Source of the DNA: Actinomycetota bacterium
GTDB lineage: Bacteria; Actinomycetota; Acidimicrobiia; Acidimicrobiales; Ilumatobacteraceae
DNA: 52,689 nucleotides
Direction of reading: 5' to 3'
Assembly: GCA_005790505.1 (NCBI GenBank)
Contig: SXUP01000045.1
Coordinates: 1-52,689 of the forward strand
The notes below the pieces were generated by a model. It was not told the origin of the DNA. It searched no databases and worked only from the letters and a program-made list of their open reading frames with translations. Each line of letters opens with the position of its first letter. Position 1 is the stretch's first letter. Positions 34,416 through 42,912 of the stretch are shown piece by piece. The position numbers and the translations under genes were made by a program.

Positions 34416-34645
34416 AATGATCCTCCTGAAACGGGTGGCAACACGGCCAGTTCGTCGGTCTCAAGTATCGTGCAAGAGGCATCGACTTCTTCACCATTCA
34501 CCCAGATGCGACTCGTTGCCAAAACTGCGGCGAACGTATCCCCGTAACGAGCAACAGCACCAGCCAAGACTTCAGCCACAGTCGCACCAGGCACATTGTC
34601 GGTTGATCTTCCGACAGCCTCGCGTGCCGCCGCAAAAAAACGCAT
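34412..34645 (-). CDS. MoaD/ThiS-family ubiquitin-like protein ending in GGSL
   Basis: This 77-residue beta-grasp protein has the typical start MRFFAAAREAVG, the middle segment IWVNGEEVDASCTILETDEL and the C-terminal LPPVSGGSL. Family members carry sulphur as a thiocarboxylate on a terminal Gly-Gly. Here two residues (Ser-Leu) follow the diglycine, so it would need trimming to be active, as known for QbsE-type proteins with a JAMM peptidase, or may be inactive. No such peptidase or E1-like enzyme is in the window. I chose the ATG at 34645; the frame is open much further, but that sequence is antisense to the phosphatase gene. It is coupled to the rsiG-like gene. Confidence 0.82.
   Translation of the reverse strand: MRFFAAAREAVGRSTDNVPGATVAEVLAGAVARYGDTFAAVLATSRIWVNGEEVDASCTILETDELAVLPPVSGGSL
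34422..34427 (-). promoter_or_regulatory. ribosome-binding site of rsiG inside the moaD-like gene
   Basis: AGGAGG on the minus strand, six bases before the rsiG-like ATG, is the strongest Shine-Dalgarno sequence I found in the window. It is made by the GGA GGA codons of the diglycine motif, so protein function and downstream initiation share the same bases. Confidence 0.8.
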
Positions 34646-34691
34646 CTGAGCCACGGGTTTAAGCGTACTCGCCGCACTACCCTGAGGAGCC

Positions 34692-35306
34692 GTGTCGACA
34701 TCATCCCCAACAACTCGGATTCTGGTTTTGCGCCATGGTGAGAGTGAGTGGAATGTGCTGAGGAAGTGGCAAGGGCAAGCCGACCCCCCGCTCACAGATG
34801 AAGGTCGCCAGCAGGCTTTTCGAGCGATTGAAAAACTCGGAACATTTGATGTCATTGCCTGTAGCGATCTGCAACGAGCACATGAAACGGCCCAGATCAT
34901 CGCCCATGGCGTGGGCATTGGACCACTCATTGTTGACGCGCGACTTCGTGAGACAGATGTTGGTGAATGGCAAGGACTTACACACTCTCAAATAGAACAA
35001 CAGTGGCCGGGCTGGCTAGGCAGCCAACAGAGGCCTCCATCTTTTGAGTCTGACGCCTCATTGATAACCCGCTTCACCGCAGCTCTTGGAGACATCTGCG
35101 AGTTATGTCCAGGAGGTGAGGCACTCGTGGTGGCCCACGCTGGTGTTATCCGAGTTATGCGGCGCGCCTTGGGGGCAACGGATTCACGCATCCCCAATTT
35201 GGGTGGATGTCGTTTTCTTCTCACTCCCGGCGCTGGGGCGAAATCATTGCTAGTTGAAGACATCGTAGAACTGCTCGCACACGGTGCAGTTGGCGAAGAA
35301 CTGTAA
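34692..35306 (+). CDS. histidine phosphatase family protein (phosphoglycerate mutase-like)
   Basis: This 204-residue protein has the catalytic LVLRHGESEWN motif (R14, H15, G16, E17), the later SDLQRAHETAQ and LRETDVGEWQGLT, and the second histidine in VVAHAGVIRVM. These mark the branch 1 histidine phosphatases, which include cofactor-dependent phosphoglycerate mutase, CobC-type phosphatases and broad phosphatases; the size points to a phosphatase, not the glycolytic mutase. The substrate is unknown. The start is a GTG at 34692 with TACCCT eight bases upstream (34678-34683), a possible leaderless promoter. It is followed two bases later by the MFS gene. Confidence 0.88.
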   Translation: MSTSSPTTRILVLRHGESEWNVLRKWQGQADPPLTDEGRQQAFRAIEKLGTFDVIACSDLQRAHETAQIIAHGVGIGPLIVDARLRETDVGEWQGLTHSQIEQQWPGWLGSQQRPPSFESDASLITRFTAALGDICELCPGGEALVVAHAGVIRVMRRALGATDSRIPNLGGCRFLLTPGAGAKSLLVEDIVELLAHGAVGEEL

Positions 35307-35308
35307 CG

Positions 35309-36502
35309 ATGTTTGCTCGCCAACTCGACGAGTCGTACTCACCTATTTTGCGCCACCGATTAGACGCCTTGGTATGGGCGCGTATGACATCAAATGCGTG
35401 CTACAGATTTTCGCCCCCATTCATTGCCACCATTGCGGCTGGGTTTGATGTCAAGGTCAGCACGCTCGGATTGGCACTGATGTTCGGAGAGTTTGCCGGA
35501 TTACTTAGTCGTTTTATCGGACGGGCTGTTGACACGCGAGACCGCAGAATCACAATGACATGGGGAATGCTTGGCGTTGTTGTCGGCGTATTGTGCGCTT
35601 CCGTGGCAATTAATCCAATCATGTTCGGAATGAGTGTTTTTTTGTTGAGCGCCTCCAAAGTTTTGTTTGACACTTCAATGGTGGCTTGGATTAACGAACA
35701 TGTTTCCTACGAACGGCGAGGTCGAGTTATCGGCATAATCGAAACCTCGTGGGCGTTGGGTCTTTTGATTGGTGTTGCAGTAATGGGTCTCATCACGCTG
35801 CTCACATCGTGGCGCATTGGTTTTGCCTGTGGCGCATTTGCTCTCTTGGTTACTGCACTCGTCGTGATGAAGCAACTTCCCAAAGAAACCAAAGTCGTTG
35901 GCGCAGTGAGCGCCCCAAGAATTCGCATTCGCGGCAGGGCTCTATTTATAGTCGGGGCATCTTTCATGCTAATGGGCGCCAGCCAGTGTCTCGGAATAAC
36001 CTTTGGTCCTTGGCTTGAGGATGATTTCGATGGCAAAGGTTGGATTACGGCCGTTGTTGTTGCGCTGGGACTCATAGAACTTATCGCCAGCATCACGAGT
36101 GCTCAACGCACCGACATATGGGGCAAAGAACGAAGCGTCGTCTACGGCGCGCTATTGATGGTGGTTTCAGGCTTGCTTCTTACCATTGGTCAGCAACATT
36201 GGCTTAGCGGGGTGATTTTGTTGGTCTTGTTTATGGGCGGATTTGAGTTTGCGATTGTTAGTCTGTTGCCGATCGCTGCCAACTTGGTTCCTGGAAGCAC
36301 AGGCGCCAGCCTCGGGGCTGTCGTTGGAGCAGGCACGCTGGGGCGGGCAGCGTTTTCTTTTCTCTCTACATGGAGTTATGAGTCGTATGGAATGTGGATG
36401 CCGGCTGTAATCAGCGTTTTTCTTGCAGCAGGCGCAGGCTGTTTCACGCTTCTCTATCGCCCTTCACAATCGCAATCACTAATTACAGATAACGCTGGGT
36501 GA
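35309..36502 (+). CDS. MFS transporter
   Basis: This is a 397-residue integral membrane protein with about 12 helices and the major facilitator loop 2-3 pattern GRAVDTRDRR, plus the motif YERRGRVIGIIETSWALG after helix 4, which is typical of drug- or metabolite-efflux type members. The substrate cannot be told from sequence. The ATG lies two bases after the phosphatase stop, so the two form an operon. Its last 20 bases overlap the 3' end of nadE on the other strand. Confidence 0.88.
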   Translation: MFARQLDESYSPILRHRLDALVWARMTSNACYRFSPPFIATIAAGFDVKVSTLGLALMFGEFAGLLSRFIGRAVDTRDRRITMTWGMLGVVVGVLCASVAINPIMFGMSVFLLSASKVLFDTSMVAWINEHVSYERRGRVIGIIETSWALGLLIGVAVMGLITLLTSWRIGFACGAFALLVTALVVMKQLPKETKVVGAVSAPRIRIRGRALFIVGASFMLMGASQCLGITFGPWLEDDFDGKGWITAVVVALGLIELIASITSAQRTDIWGKERSVVYGALLMVVSGLLLTIGQQHWLSGVILLVLFMGGFEFAIVSLLPIAANLVPGSTGASLGAVVGAGTLGRAAFSFLSTWSYESYGMWMPAVISVFLAAGAGCFTLLYRPSQSQSLITDNAG

Positions 36503-38111
36503 TTGGCACACGCCTATCTCTACCGAAAGCCTTCAAAGAAACACGCACACCAGGCGCAGTTTGGCGTCTCTTGTACTCGCTGAGATCAACAAGCTTTGCT
36601 AGACGCCTGACGAGTATTTCATCAAAACCACGGGCAACGATGTCAGCAACCGTGAGATCTCCGTCTACATACATCTCCAAGATGGGATCGAGCTCGTCAT
36701 AGGGTGGAAGGCTCTGGTCATCACGTTGATCTGGGCGCAACTCTGCCGATGGTGCTTTGTTGATGACGACGTCCGGAATAACTTCACGACCTGCTCGCTC
36801 GTTGTAGCGACGACACAATGCAAACACGTCTGTCTTGAAGATGTCTTTGATGACGGCAAAGCCCCCAGCCGAATCACCGTAAACAGTGAAATATCCAACC
36901 GCAATTTCACTCTTGTTACCCGTGGTAAGCACCATCCATCCAAACTTGTTTGATAGTGCCATGAGAGTCGTCCCACGACAACGACTTTGTAGGTTCTCTT
37001 CTGTGATGTCCTCATTGCGATCAGCAAATGATGCTGTCAGCATTTCAAGGTAAGACGAGAACGCCGGTTCAATGGAAATAACGCGGTAATCGATTCCCAA
37101 GTTATGTGCAAGTGTTGCTGCATCGTCCAACGAACCTTGACTTGAATACCGAGATGGCATCGCAACTCCGTGCACGTGCTCCGCCCCAAGCGCATCAACA
37201 GCAATTGCTGCGACGAGTGTGGAGTCGATGCCCCCTGAAAGTCCAATCACGACATCTGTAAAACCATTTTTTCTTACGTAATCACGAGTACCGAGCACAA
37301 GGGCTTCATGAACGGTGTCTAATTTATTTTGTGGCTGCGCCAGTTCTGCTTGGATACCGATGCCTTCTGGACTGAGCTCGACTACTGAAAAACTCTCGGC
37401 AAAAGACACCATTCTGTAGACCAATTTGCCGCGCGCATCAAACACGACACTTGCGCCATCAAAAACTAACTCGTCTTGACCACCGACTTGATTGACGTAG
37501 ACAATCGCACAATTATTTTTACGGGCACGCTCCGCCAACATTTGTTCACGTTCTGTCTGCTTGCCGACATGAAATGGTGATCCATTGATATTGAGAATTA
37601 TTCGTGCACCAGCCTGCGCCTGTGCGGACACGGGTCCGTAGTCAAACCACACGTCCTCACAGATTGTGATTCCCATCGTGGCTCCTGCGATCTGCACAAC
37701 GCCACTTGGAACAGTCCCGCACATCGCAGCACCGGGTTCGAAATATCGTTCTTCGTCAAAAACGCTGTAGTTGGGAAGCAACTGCTTGTGATACACCGAA
37801 ACGATGAGTCCATCACGACACAAGGCTGCGGCATTGAATAGTCGCCCAGCGACACAATCAACAAACCCCACGACGGCTGCACACGAACCAGTAGTGGCGG
37901 CAAAGGCCCGAACAATCTCAATGTTGTCTCGCACAAAAGCCTGCTTGAGTACAAGATCTTCAGGCGGGTAACCCGTCACCGTTAGTTCGCCGAACACAAC
38001 AACTGCACAGTCAGCCGTGATGGCCTGGCGATATGAATCGCCAATTTTGCGCGAATTGCCTGCCAAGTCACCCACGATTGGGTTGGTCTGGGCTAGCCCA
38101 ATTTTGAGCAT
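36483..38111 (-). CDS. nadE: glutamine-dependent NAD+ synthetase
   Basis: This enzyme amidates nicotinic acid adenine dinucleotide to NAD+ using glutamine. The N-terminal nitrilase-type glutaminase has the triad E42, K109 and C151 (TICEDVWFD); the synthetase domain has the P-loop SGGIDS at 292-297. I chose the ATG at 38111 (542 residues, MLKIGLAQTN), with GGTGA eight bases upstream; an ATG at 38126 lacks any ribosome-binding site. The gene diverges from glnII across about 160 bases and converges with the MFS gene with overlap. Confidence 0.95.
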   Translation of the reverse strand: MLKIGLAQTNPIVGDLAGNSRKIGDSYRQAITADCAVVVFGELTVTGYPPEDLVLKQAFVRDNIEIVRAFAATTGSCAAVVGFVDCVAGRLFNAAALCRDGLIVSVYHKQLLPNYSVFDEERYFEPGAAMCGTVPSGVVQIAGATMGITICEDVWFDYGPVSAQAQAGARIILNINGSPFHVGKQTEREQMLAERARKNNCAIVYVNQVGGQDELVFDGASVVFDARGKLVYRMVSFAESFSVVELSPEGIGIQAELAQPQNKLDTVHEALVLGTRDYVRKNGFTDVVIGLSGGIDSTLVAAIAVDALGAEHVHGVAMPSRYSSQGSLDDAATLAHNLGIDYRVISIEPAFSSYLEMLTASFADRNEDITEENLQSRCRGTTLMALSNKFGWMVLTTGNKSEIAVGYFTVYGDSAGGFAVIKDIFKTDVFALCRRYNERAGREVIPDVVINKAPSAELRPDQRDDQSLPPYDELDPILEMYVDGDLTVADIVARGFDEILVRRLAKLVDLSEYKRRQTAPGVRVSLKAFGRDRRVPITQRYL

Positions 38112-38148
38112 TGACGAATTCACCATCAAGGAAGGCTACCCAAACAAA

Positions 38149-38184
38149 GTGACGGCCTTCTGTGGTATTTCACACAGCCGTAAC
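38149..38184. promoter_or_regulatory. GTnAC palindrome upstream of glnII (candidate GlnR site)
   Basis: GTGACGGC at 38149-38156 faces GCCGTAAC at 38177-38184 (seven of eight paired), with an inner TGTG/CACA pair. The GTnAC arms recall half-sites of GlnR operators in Streptomyces, and an AC-N9-AC pair (38172-38184) lies just upstream of the candidate -35. The glnR-like gene is 2.5 kb downstream in the same cluster. Palindromic arms differ from the usual direct-repeat GlnR box, so the assignment is tentative. Confidence 0.35.
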
Positions 38185-38193
38185 AGTTCGGCA

Positions 38194-38222
38194 TTGGATA
38201 CGCGCTCACAATTTGGCAAGAT
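38194..38222 (+). promoter_or_regulatory. candidate glnII promoter
   Basis: TTGGAT (38194-38199) and CAAGAT (38217-38222) are 17 bases apart, the best sigma-70-type pair in the gap. They leave a leader of about 40 bases before the GTG at 38271, which has AAGGA six bases upstream. The palindrome at 38149-38184 lies just upstream of the -35, where an activator would bind. Confidence 0.4.
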
Positions 38223-38270
38223 AGACCCACTTACTATTCGGGACAACCCGACTCACCCAAAGGAAACGCT

Positions 38271-39284
38271 GTGCCAATTCAGGCTGAATACATCTGGTTA
38301 GACGGAACCGTTCCAACCCCCCTACTCCGATCCAAAACAAAAATCCTTCCCGACTTCTCGGGAGCAGTTTCGGAAATGCCCCTTGACGAGTGGGGCTTTG
38401 ACGGGTCATCCACAAATCAAGCCACGGGTGAAGCCTCGGACTGCATTCTTAAGCCAGTTTTCCAATGTCCAGATCCCATCCGAGGTGGAAAAAATATCTT
38501 GGTCATGTGCGAAGTATTGCTGGCAAAAGATGCATCACCGCATCCCACCAACACTCGTGCAGCACTTGAAATTGTTGCCAAGAAACATGCTGCCCAAGAA
38601 ATGATCTACGGCATCGAACAGGAATACACGATGCTACGCACAGATGGCTCACCACTTGGATTTCCAATTGGTGGTTACCCAGGACCACAAGGTCCTTACT
38701 ACTGCGGTGTCGGTGCAGGGCGAGTCATGGGTCGCGACATCATCGAAGAACACACGCAAGCCTGCATCGATGCTGGTCTAAAAATTGCTGGCACTAACGC
38801 TGAGGTAATGCCTGGTCAATGGGAGTTCCAAATTGGACCAATTGATGCTTTGGCAGTGAGCGATCAGATGTATGTAGCGCATTGGTTGCTGCACCGCATC
38901 GCCGAAGAATACGACGTGGTCATTTCATTTGCTGCGAAGCCAGAAAAGGGTGACTGGAATGGAGCAGGTGCACATACCAACTTCTCCACCAAAGCAATGC
39001 GTGAAGGATATGACGCCGTTATTGCCGCGTGTGAAAAACTCGGAACTCGAGTTCTTGAGCATGTGGAAAACTACGGCCATGACATTCAGAGTCGACTCAC
39101 AGGTAAGCACGAGACTGCCCCATGGAACAAGTATTCCTACGGAGTTTCTAACCGTGGTGCGTCTGTGCGTATTCCATGGCAGGTTGCTCGCGACCAAAAG
39201 GGCTACGCCGAAGACCGTCGCCCCAACGCCAACTGTGACCCATATACGGTGACGCGTCTCATTCTTGAAACGGTGTGTGACTGA
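38271..39284 (+). CDS. glnII: glutamine synthetase type II
   Basis: This enzyme makes glutamine from glutamate and ammonia. The 337-residue length and the motifs EYIWLDGTVPTPLLRSKTK, WGFDGSSTNQA and the ATP/glutamate segment GAGAHTNFSTKAMR identify the GSII (eukaryotic-type) family, which in bacteria is found in actinomycetes and rhizobia. The start is a GTG at 38271 with AAGGA six bases upstream. It is followed 38 bases later by a type I enzyme, so two unrelated glutamine synthetases are probably co-transcribed. Confidence 0.94.
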   Translation: MPIQAEYIWLDGTVPTPLLRSKTKILPDFSGAVSEMPLDEWGFDGSSTNQATGEASDCILKPVFQCPDPIRGGKNILVMCEVLLAKDASPHPTNTRAALEIVAKKHAAQEMIYGIEQEYTMLRTDGSPLGFPIGGYPGPQGPYYCGVGAGRVMGRDIIEEHTQACIDAGLKIAGTNAEVMPGQWEFQIGPIDALAVSDQMYVAHWLLHRIAEEYDVVISFAAKPEKGDWNGAGAHTNFSTKAMREGYDAVIAACEKLGTRVLEHVENYGHDIQSRLTGKHETAPWNKYSYGVSNRGASVRIPWQVARDQKGYAEDRRPNANCDPYTVTRLILETVCD

Positions 39285-39322
39285 TTTTCTGACATTCACG
39301 GCAGAATATAGGGGTGCCCCCG

Positions 39323-40660
39323 ATGCTTGATCAACAGCGCGACTATGTCCTACGCACCGTTGAAGAACGGGGCGTTCGCCTCGTGCGACTTTGGTTTACT
39401 GACGTCCTGGGAAACCTCAAAAGTTTTGCCATCAGTCCGGCAGAACTTGAAAACGCCCTCAACGATGGGATGACCTTTGATGGGTCGTCAATTGATGGTT
39501 TCAGCCGACTACAAGAAAGCGATGTTCTTGCGATCCCTGACCCCAACACATTTGAAGTAATGCCGTGGGTTGATGCCAAAGGTGCAGAAGCCAGAGTGTT
39601 CTGTGACATTCATAATTTGGACGGAACACCTTTTCAAGGAGACCCTCGACAGGTGTTGCGACGCAATCTTGACGCTGCTCGTGCTCAGGGTTTTGAGTTT
39701 CTAGTTGCTCCAGACATGGAGTACTTTTATTTCGAATTACCCGTTGCTGGACAAAAACCTGTGCCCTTGGACGAAGGTGGATTCTTTGATCTCACCAGCA
39801 ATGACGTTTCTTCGTCAATGCGCAAAGAGACCATACGCACGCTCGAGACAATGGGTATTCCAGTTGAATACTCTTTCCATGAAGACGCGCCAAGTCAACA
39901 AGAGATTGATTTGCGACACACCGATGCGTTGTCAATGGCGGACAGTGTGATGACATTTCGTATGGTCGTCAAAGAAATTGCCGCTGCTCACGATGTCCAT
40001 GCAACTTTTATGCCTAAGCCTCTTGAAGGCGTGCAGGGCTCAGGCATGCATCTTCATTTGTCATTATTTTCGGGTGAAAATAATGCTTTCTATGATGAAT
40101 CTGATCCCTATAACTTGTCGCCAGTTGCCAAACAATTTATGGCCGGTCTTTTGCGTCACGCTGCAGAAATAACAGCGGTGACCAATCAAACCGTCAATAG
40201 CTATAAGCGACTTGTCCCTGGATTTGAGGCTCCAATCCACATCTCTTGGGCACGCAACAACCGTAGTGGTCTGATTCGCGTCCCAATTCCAAAACGAGGC
40301 AGTGCAAGTGCGACCCGCATTGAATACCGCTCGCCAGACCCAGCGTGCAACCCGTATTTAGCCTTCTCGGTTATTTTGGCTGCTGGGCTCAAAGGTATCC
40401 GCGACGAATACGAACTTGCCCCCGAAGCCGACGCCAACTTGTTTGAGATGGGTGACGATGTCTTGCTCAAACTTGGCATCGACCAACTTCCGCAATCACT
40501 GTCTGATTCATTGCGAATCATGGAGCAGTCTTCCCTCGTGCTTGAAGCACTTGGTGAACATATTTTTGAGTGGTTCTTGCGTAACAAGCGTTCTGAATGG
40601 CGCGCCTACAAGACCCAAGTGACCCCATACGAAATCACTCGTTATCTGAAATCAATCTGA
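39323..40660 (+). CDS. glnA: glutamine synthetase type I
   Basis: This is a dodecameric-type GSI with the normal motifs DGMTFDGSSIDGFSRLQESD, the glutamate-site NRSGLIRVPIPKRGSASATR and EYRSPDPACNPYLAFS. The region where adenylylated enzymes carry the NLYDLPPEE Tyr reads EYELAPEADANLFEM with no Tyr in place, so it is probably not adenylylated; this is the GSI-alpha or GlnA2/3-like branch. I chose the ATG at 39323 (445 residues), eight bases after AGGGG; a GTG at 39314 is too close to that site. The glnR-like gene follows after four bases. Confidence 0.93.
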   Translation: MLDQQRDYVLRTVEERGVRLVRLWFTDVLGNLKSFAISPAELENALNDGMTFDGSSIDGFSRLQESDVLAIPDPNTFEVMPWVDAKGAEARVFCDIHNLDGTPFQGDPRQVLRRNLDAARAQGFEFLVAPDMEYFYFELPVAGQKPVPLDEGGFFDLTSNDVSSSMRKETIRTLETMGIPVEYSFHEDAPSQQEIDLRHTDALSMADSVMTFRMVVKEIAAAHDVHATFMPKPLEGVQGSGMHLHLSLFSGENNAFYDESDPYNLSPVAKQFMAGLLRHAAEITAVTNQTVNSYKRLVPGFEAPIHISWARNNRSGLIRVPIPKRGSASATRIEYRSPDPACNPYLAFSVILAAGLKGIRDEYELAPEADANLFEMGDDVLLKLGIDQLPQSLSDSLRIMEQSSLVLEALGEHIFEWFLRNKRSEWRAYKTQVTPYEITRYLKSI

Positions 40661-40664
40661 GACT

Positions 40665-41360
40665 ATGGTGGCGATTGCTCTTGAAATGCTCGTGGTCTAC
40701 CCCGATCCACCATCAACTGATTTAGCGCGCATGCTCGACCTCTCTGGCTATCGCTGGAAATCTGTCGGCAACATAGACGAAGCCACCCGCAACGAGCCTG
40801 CCAATGGCTGGTCAGGTGCAATCATCGTCTGTGACCAAGACCCAGAGTCTGCATGGTTGTTTGCCCGCTCACTGCGTAAACGAGACACACCTGTATCACC
40901 TGTTGTAGTGCTGGTTTCGGGGGCACAGCTCGGAGATCTAGAACTGCGAGATGATTTATTTGAAGACTTTTGCCTCACACCATTTCATCCACGCGAACTT
41001 GAAGCACGGTTGCGCCATCTATTGTGGCAATCAGTCGGTGGAACAAAACCCGAATTAATTGAGCATGGTGGTCTGGCTCTCAATCTTGAGACCTACCAAG
41101 CAACATTCAATAATCATCCACTTGATCTCACCTACATGGAATACGAACTTTTGAAGTTCTTAGCGCAAAACCCTGGCAAGGTATTTTCGCGCGAGATGCT
41201 GCTCTCACGAGTGTGGGGTTATGAATACTACGGTGGTGCGCGCACTGTTGACGTTCACGTTCGTCGACTCCGCGCCAAATTAGGTGAAGAACACGCCAAC
41301 CTGATCCAAACTGTTCGCAGCGTCGGATATCGGTTTGGCCAATCGCGCTGGAAGTCCTAG
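40665..41360 (+). CDS. glnR: GlnR-like orphan OmpR-family nitrogen regulator
   Basis: The C-terminal winged helix (about 135-225) has LDLTYMEYELLKFLAQNPGK and WGYEYYGGARTVDVHVRRLR, very close to actinobacterial GlnR. The N-terminal receiver domain is atypical: there is one Asp at the usual site (VCDQD), but the second-strand acidic pair is missing and the conserved Lys is replaced (CLTPFHP). GlnR is known to act without a kinase, which agrees. At 231 residues the length is normal. Its position right after glnII and glnA supports a nitrogen role. It ends in a shared CTAG with the convergent amidohydrolase gene. Confidence 0.82.
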   Translation: MVAIALEMLVVYPDPPSTDLARMLDLSGYRWKSVGNIDEATRNEPANGWSGAIIVCDQDPESAWLFARSLRKRDTPVSPVVVLVSGAQLGDLELRDDLFEDFCLTPFHPRELEARLRHLLWQSVGGTKPELIEHGGLALNLETYQATFNNHPLDLTYMEYELLKFLAQNPGKVFSREMLLSRVWGYEYYGGARTVDVHVRRLRAKLGEEHANLIQTVRSVGYRFGQSRWKS

Positions 41361-42727
41361 TCGACCAGTCGTTGCATTTTTGTAGCGATTCGACGATGGA
41401 CCCCCAACATTTCATCAACTCTGGTACTGACGAGTTCTCCATTTCGCACTATTGCTCGTCCATGAACAATTGTGTCCCGAGCGCTGATTGGTCCACAACG
41501 CATCCAGGCTTCAATCGGATCGGCAATAGCGCCAGCAAATCGCAGTCCCTGCAGTGACCACACTGCGACATCACCGACCGCACCAATTTGCAGACTGCCG
41601 ATTTCACCGAGGCGACCCAAACAACCAGCACCTCCGATGGTGGCACATTCAAGTGCCATGCGAGCATCAGCAGCGGCGGCGCCACTTCGCAACTTTGCCA
41701 ACAACATTGCTTCCCGTGCTTCCATCCACAACGATGCGCAGTCGGCAGAAGACGAACCATCTACTCCGAGTCCCACATGCACGCCGGCGGCACGCAATTC
41801 GATAATCGGTGCGATACCAGAAGAAATAATCATGTTGCTACTTGGGCAATGTGCAGCCCCAATGCCTGCTGCACCCAACTGTCGTATTTCGTCGGTGTTG
41901 GGCATCACACAGTGAGCGACCCAGGTGCGATTACTGAGCCACCCCACCTCACGCAAATATTCAAACGGGCGACAACCAAACATCCGCATCGAAAAATCAT
42001 CATCCTCGACATTTTCTGCAAAATGCGTGTGCAAGCGAACGTCTAGTTTTTCAGCCAGTTCTGCTGAGCGGATCATGAGATCTTTTGTCACGCTAAAAGG
42101 TGAACACGGTGCGAGAGCGATGCGAACCATTGCCCCGTGGTTGCGATCATGGTGTCGCTCAACTGCACTTTGAGACTCTGCCAAAATCTCATCATCTTCT
42201 TGCACCACATTGTCAGGTGGTAGTCCACCATCTTTTTGGGACAACGACATTGAGCCGCGCGTGGGATGAAACCGCACTCCCAAGTCTCGTGCAGCCGAAA
42301 TTTCTGCCGATAGCAAGTCGCCACCGCCACGCGGGTGTAGATACAAATGGTCAGTAGATGTAGTGCAGCCAGAAAGAGCTAGTTCGGCAAGTCCAATCCA
42401 CGCCGAGACATGAGCGCCTTCTTCGTCAAGGACACTCCAGAGTGGGTACAAAGTTTGCAACCATCCAAACAACGAAGCATTCGTCATTGGCGGAAACGCT
42501 CGGGTGAGGTTTTGATACAGGTGATGATGCGTGTTGATAAGGCCCGGAGATACTAAACATCCCGTTGCATCAATGCGTTCCGTCGCCACAGGCACTGGCT
42601 CTGTTGAAGAACCAATCCCAGAAATCAATCCATTTGTGATGGCGACCCAGCCACCGGGTATTTCACGACGCGAGTTGTCGACCGTTGCAACGAGGCTGGC
42701 ATTATGAATAACAAGGTCAGCGGTCAT
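41357..42727 (-). CDS. 8-oxoguanine deaminase-like amidohydrolase
   Basis: This 456-residue enzyme belongs to the TRZ/ATZ cytosine-deaminase-like amidohydrolases. It has the metal site INTHHHLYQNLTRAF, LFGWLQTLYPLWSVLDEE, the ALSGCTTSTDHLYLHP segment, THFAENVED with the second-site His, and the final GLGVDGSSSAD with the catalytic Asp. These match 8-oxoguanine deaminases, which turn 8-oxoguanine into urate; other members act on triazines, so the substrate is inferred. It ends convergently with glnR. Upstream on the same strand, at 24 bases, is a small membrane protein and then a RidA protein. Confidence 0.85.
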   Translation of the reverse strand: MTADLVIHNASLVATVDNSRREIPGGWVAITNGLISGIGSSTEPVPVATERIDATGCLVSPGLINTHHHLYQNLTRAFPPMTNASLFGWLQTLYPLWSVLDEEGAHVSAWIGLAELALSGCTTSTDHLYLHPRGGGDLLSAEISAARDLGVRFHPTRGSMSLSQKDGGLPPDNVVQEDDEILAESQSAVERHHDRNHGAMVRIALAPCSPFSVTKDLMIRSAELAEKLDVRLHTHFAENVEDDDFSMRMFGCRPFEYLREVGWLSNRTWVAHCVMPNTDEIRQLGAAGIGAAHCPSSNMIISSGIAPIIELRAAGVHVGLGVDGSSSADCASLWMEAREAMLLAKLRSGAAAADARMALECATIGGAGCLGRLGEIGSLQIGAVGDVAVWSLQGLRFAGAIADPIEAWMRCGPISARDTIVHGRAIVRNGELVSTRVDEMLGVHRRIATKMQRLVD

Positions 42728-42751
42728 ACGTCGACCTGGAGAAACGAACTA

Positions 42752-42907
42752 CTAGTAGTTCGAGTCGATGAGTTCACTACCCTCGTGGCGAGCCTCGGCG
42801 TCAACATATAAAAAGTGCCCGATTACTGCTGCGAGCGCAGCAGATGATAAACCAACCACTACTGGAAACAAAAGTAGCGCAACGATGATCAGAACGGTGC
42901 CGGGCAT
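42752..42907 (-). CDS. small membrane protein, 51 residues
   Basis: Starting at the ATG at 42907 the protein has one or two hydrophobic stretches (about residues 4-20 and 22-35) and a hydrophilic end with EARHEGSELIDSNY. I do not recognise it. It begins five bases after the RidA stop and ends 24 bases before the amidohydrolase start, so the three may be co-transcribed. The frame extends ten codons further upstream into ridA, but without a better start. Its hydrophobic character and operon spacing support it being real. Confidence 0.6.
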   Translation of the reverse strand: MPGTVLIIVALLLFPVVVGLSSAALAAVIGHFLYVDAEARHEGSELIDSNY

Positions 42908-42912
42908 GGTAA

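Noticed and set aside
34646-34930. N-terminal extension of about 95 residues on the MoaD-like protein
   Set aside because: The extension is antisense to the histidine phosphatase coding sequence and unlike any MoaD; the ATG at 34645 gives the normal N-terminus.
38160-38177. CTGTG-N8-CACAG resembling a Rex operator upstream of glnII
   Set aside because: The inner bases do not match the AA/TT of Rex sites, and the outer GTnAC arms fit a nitrogen-type site better.
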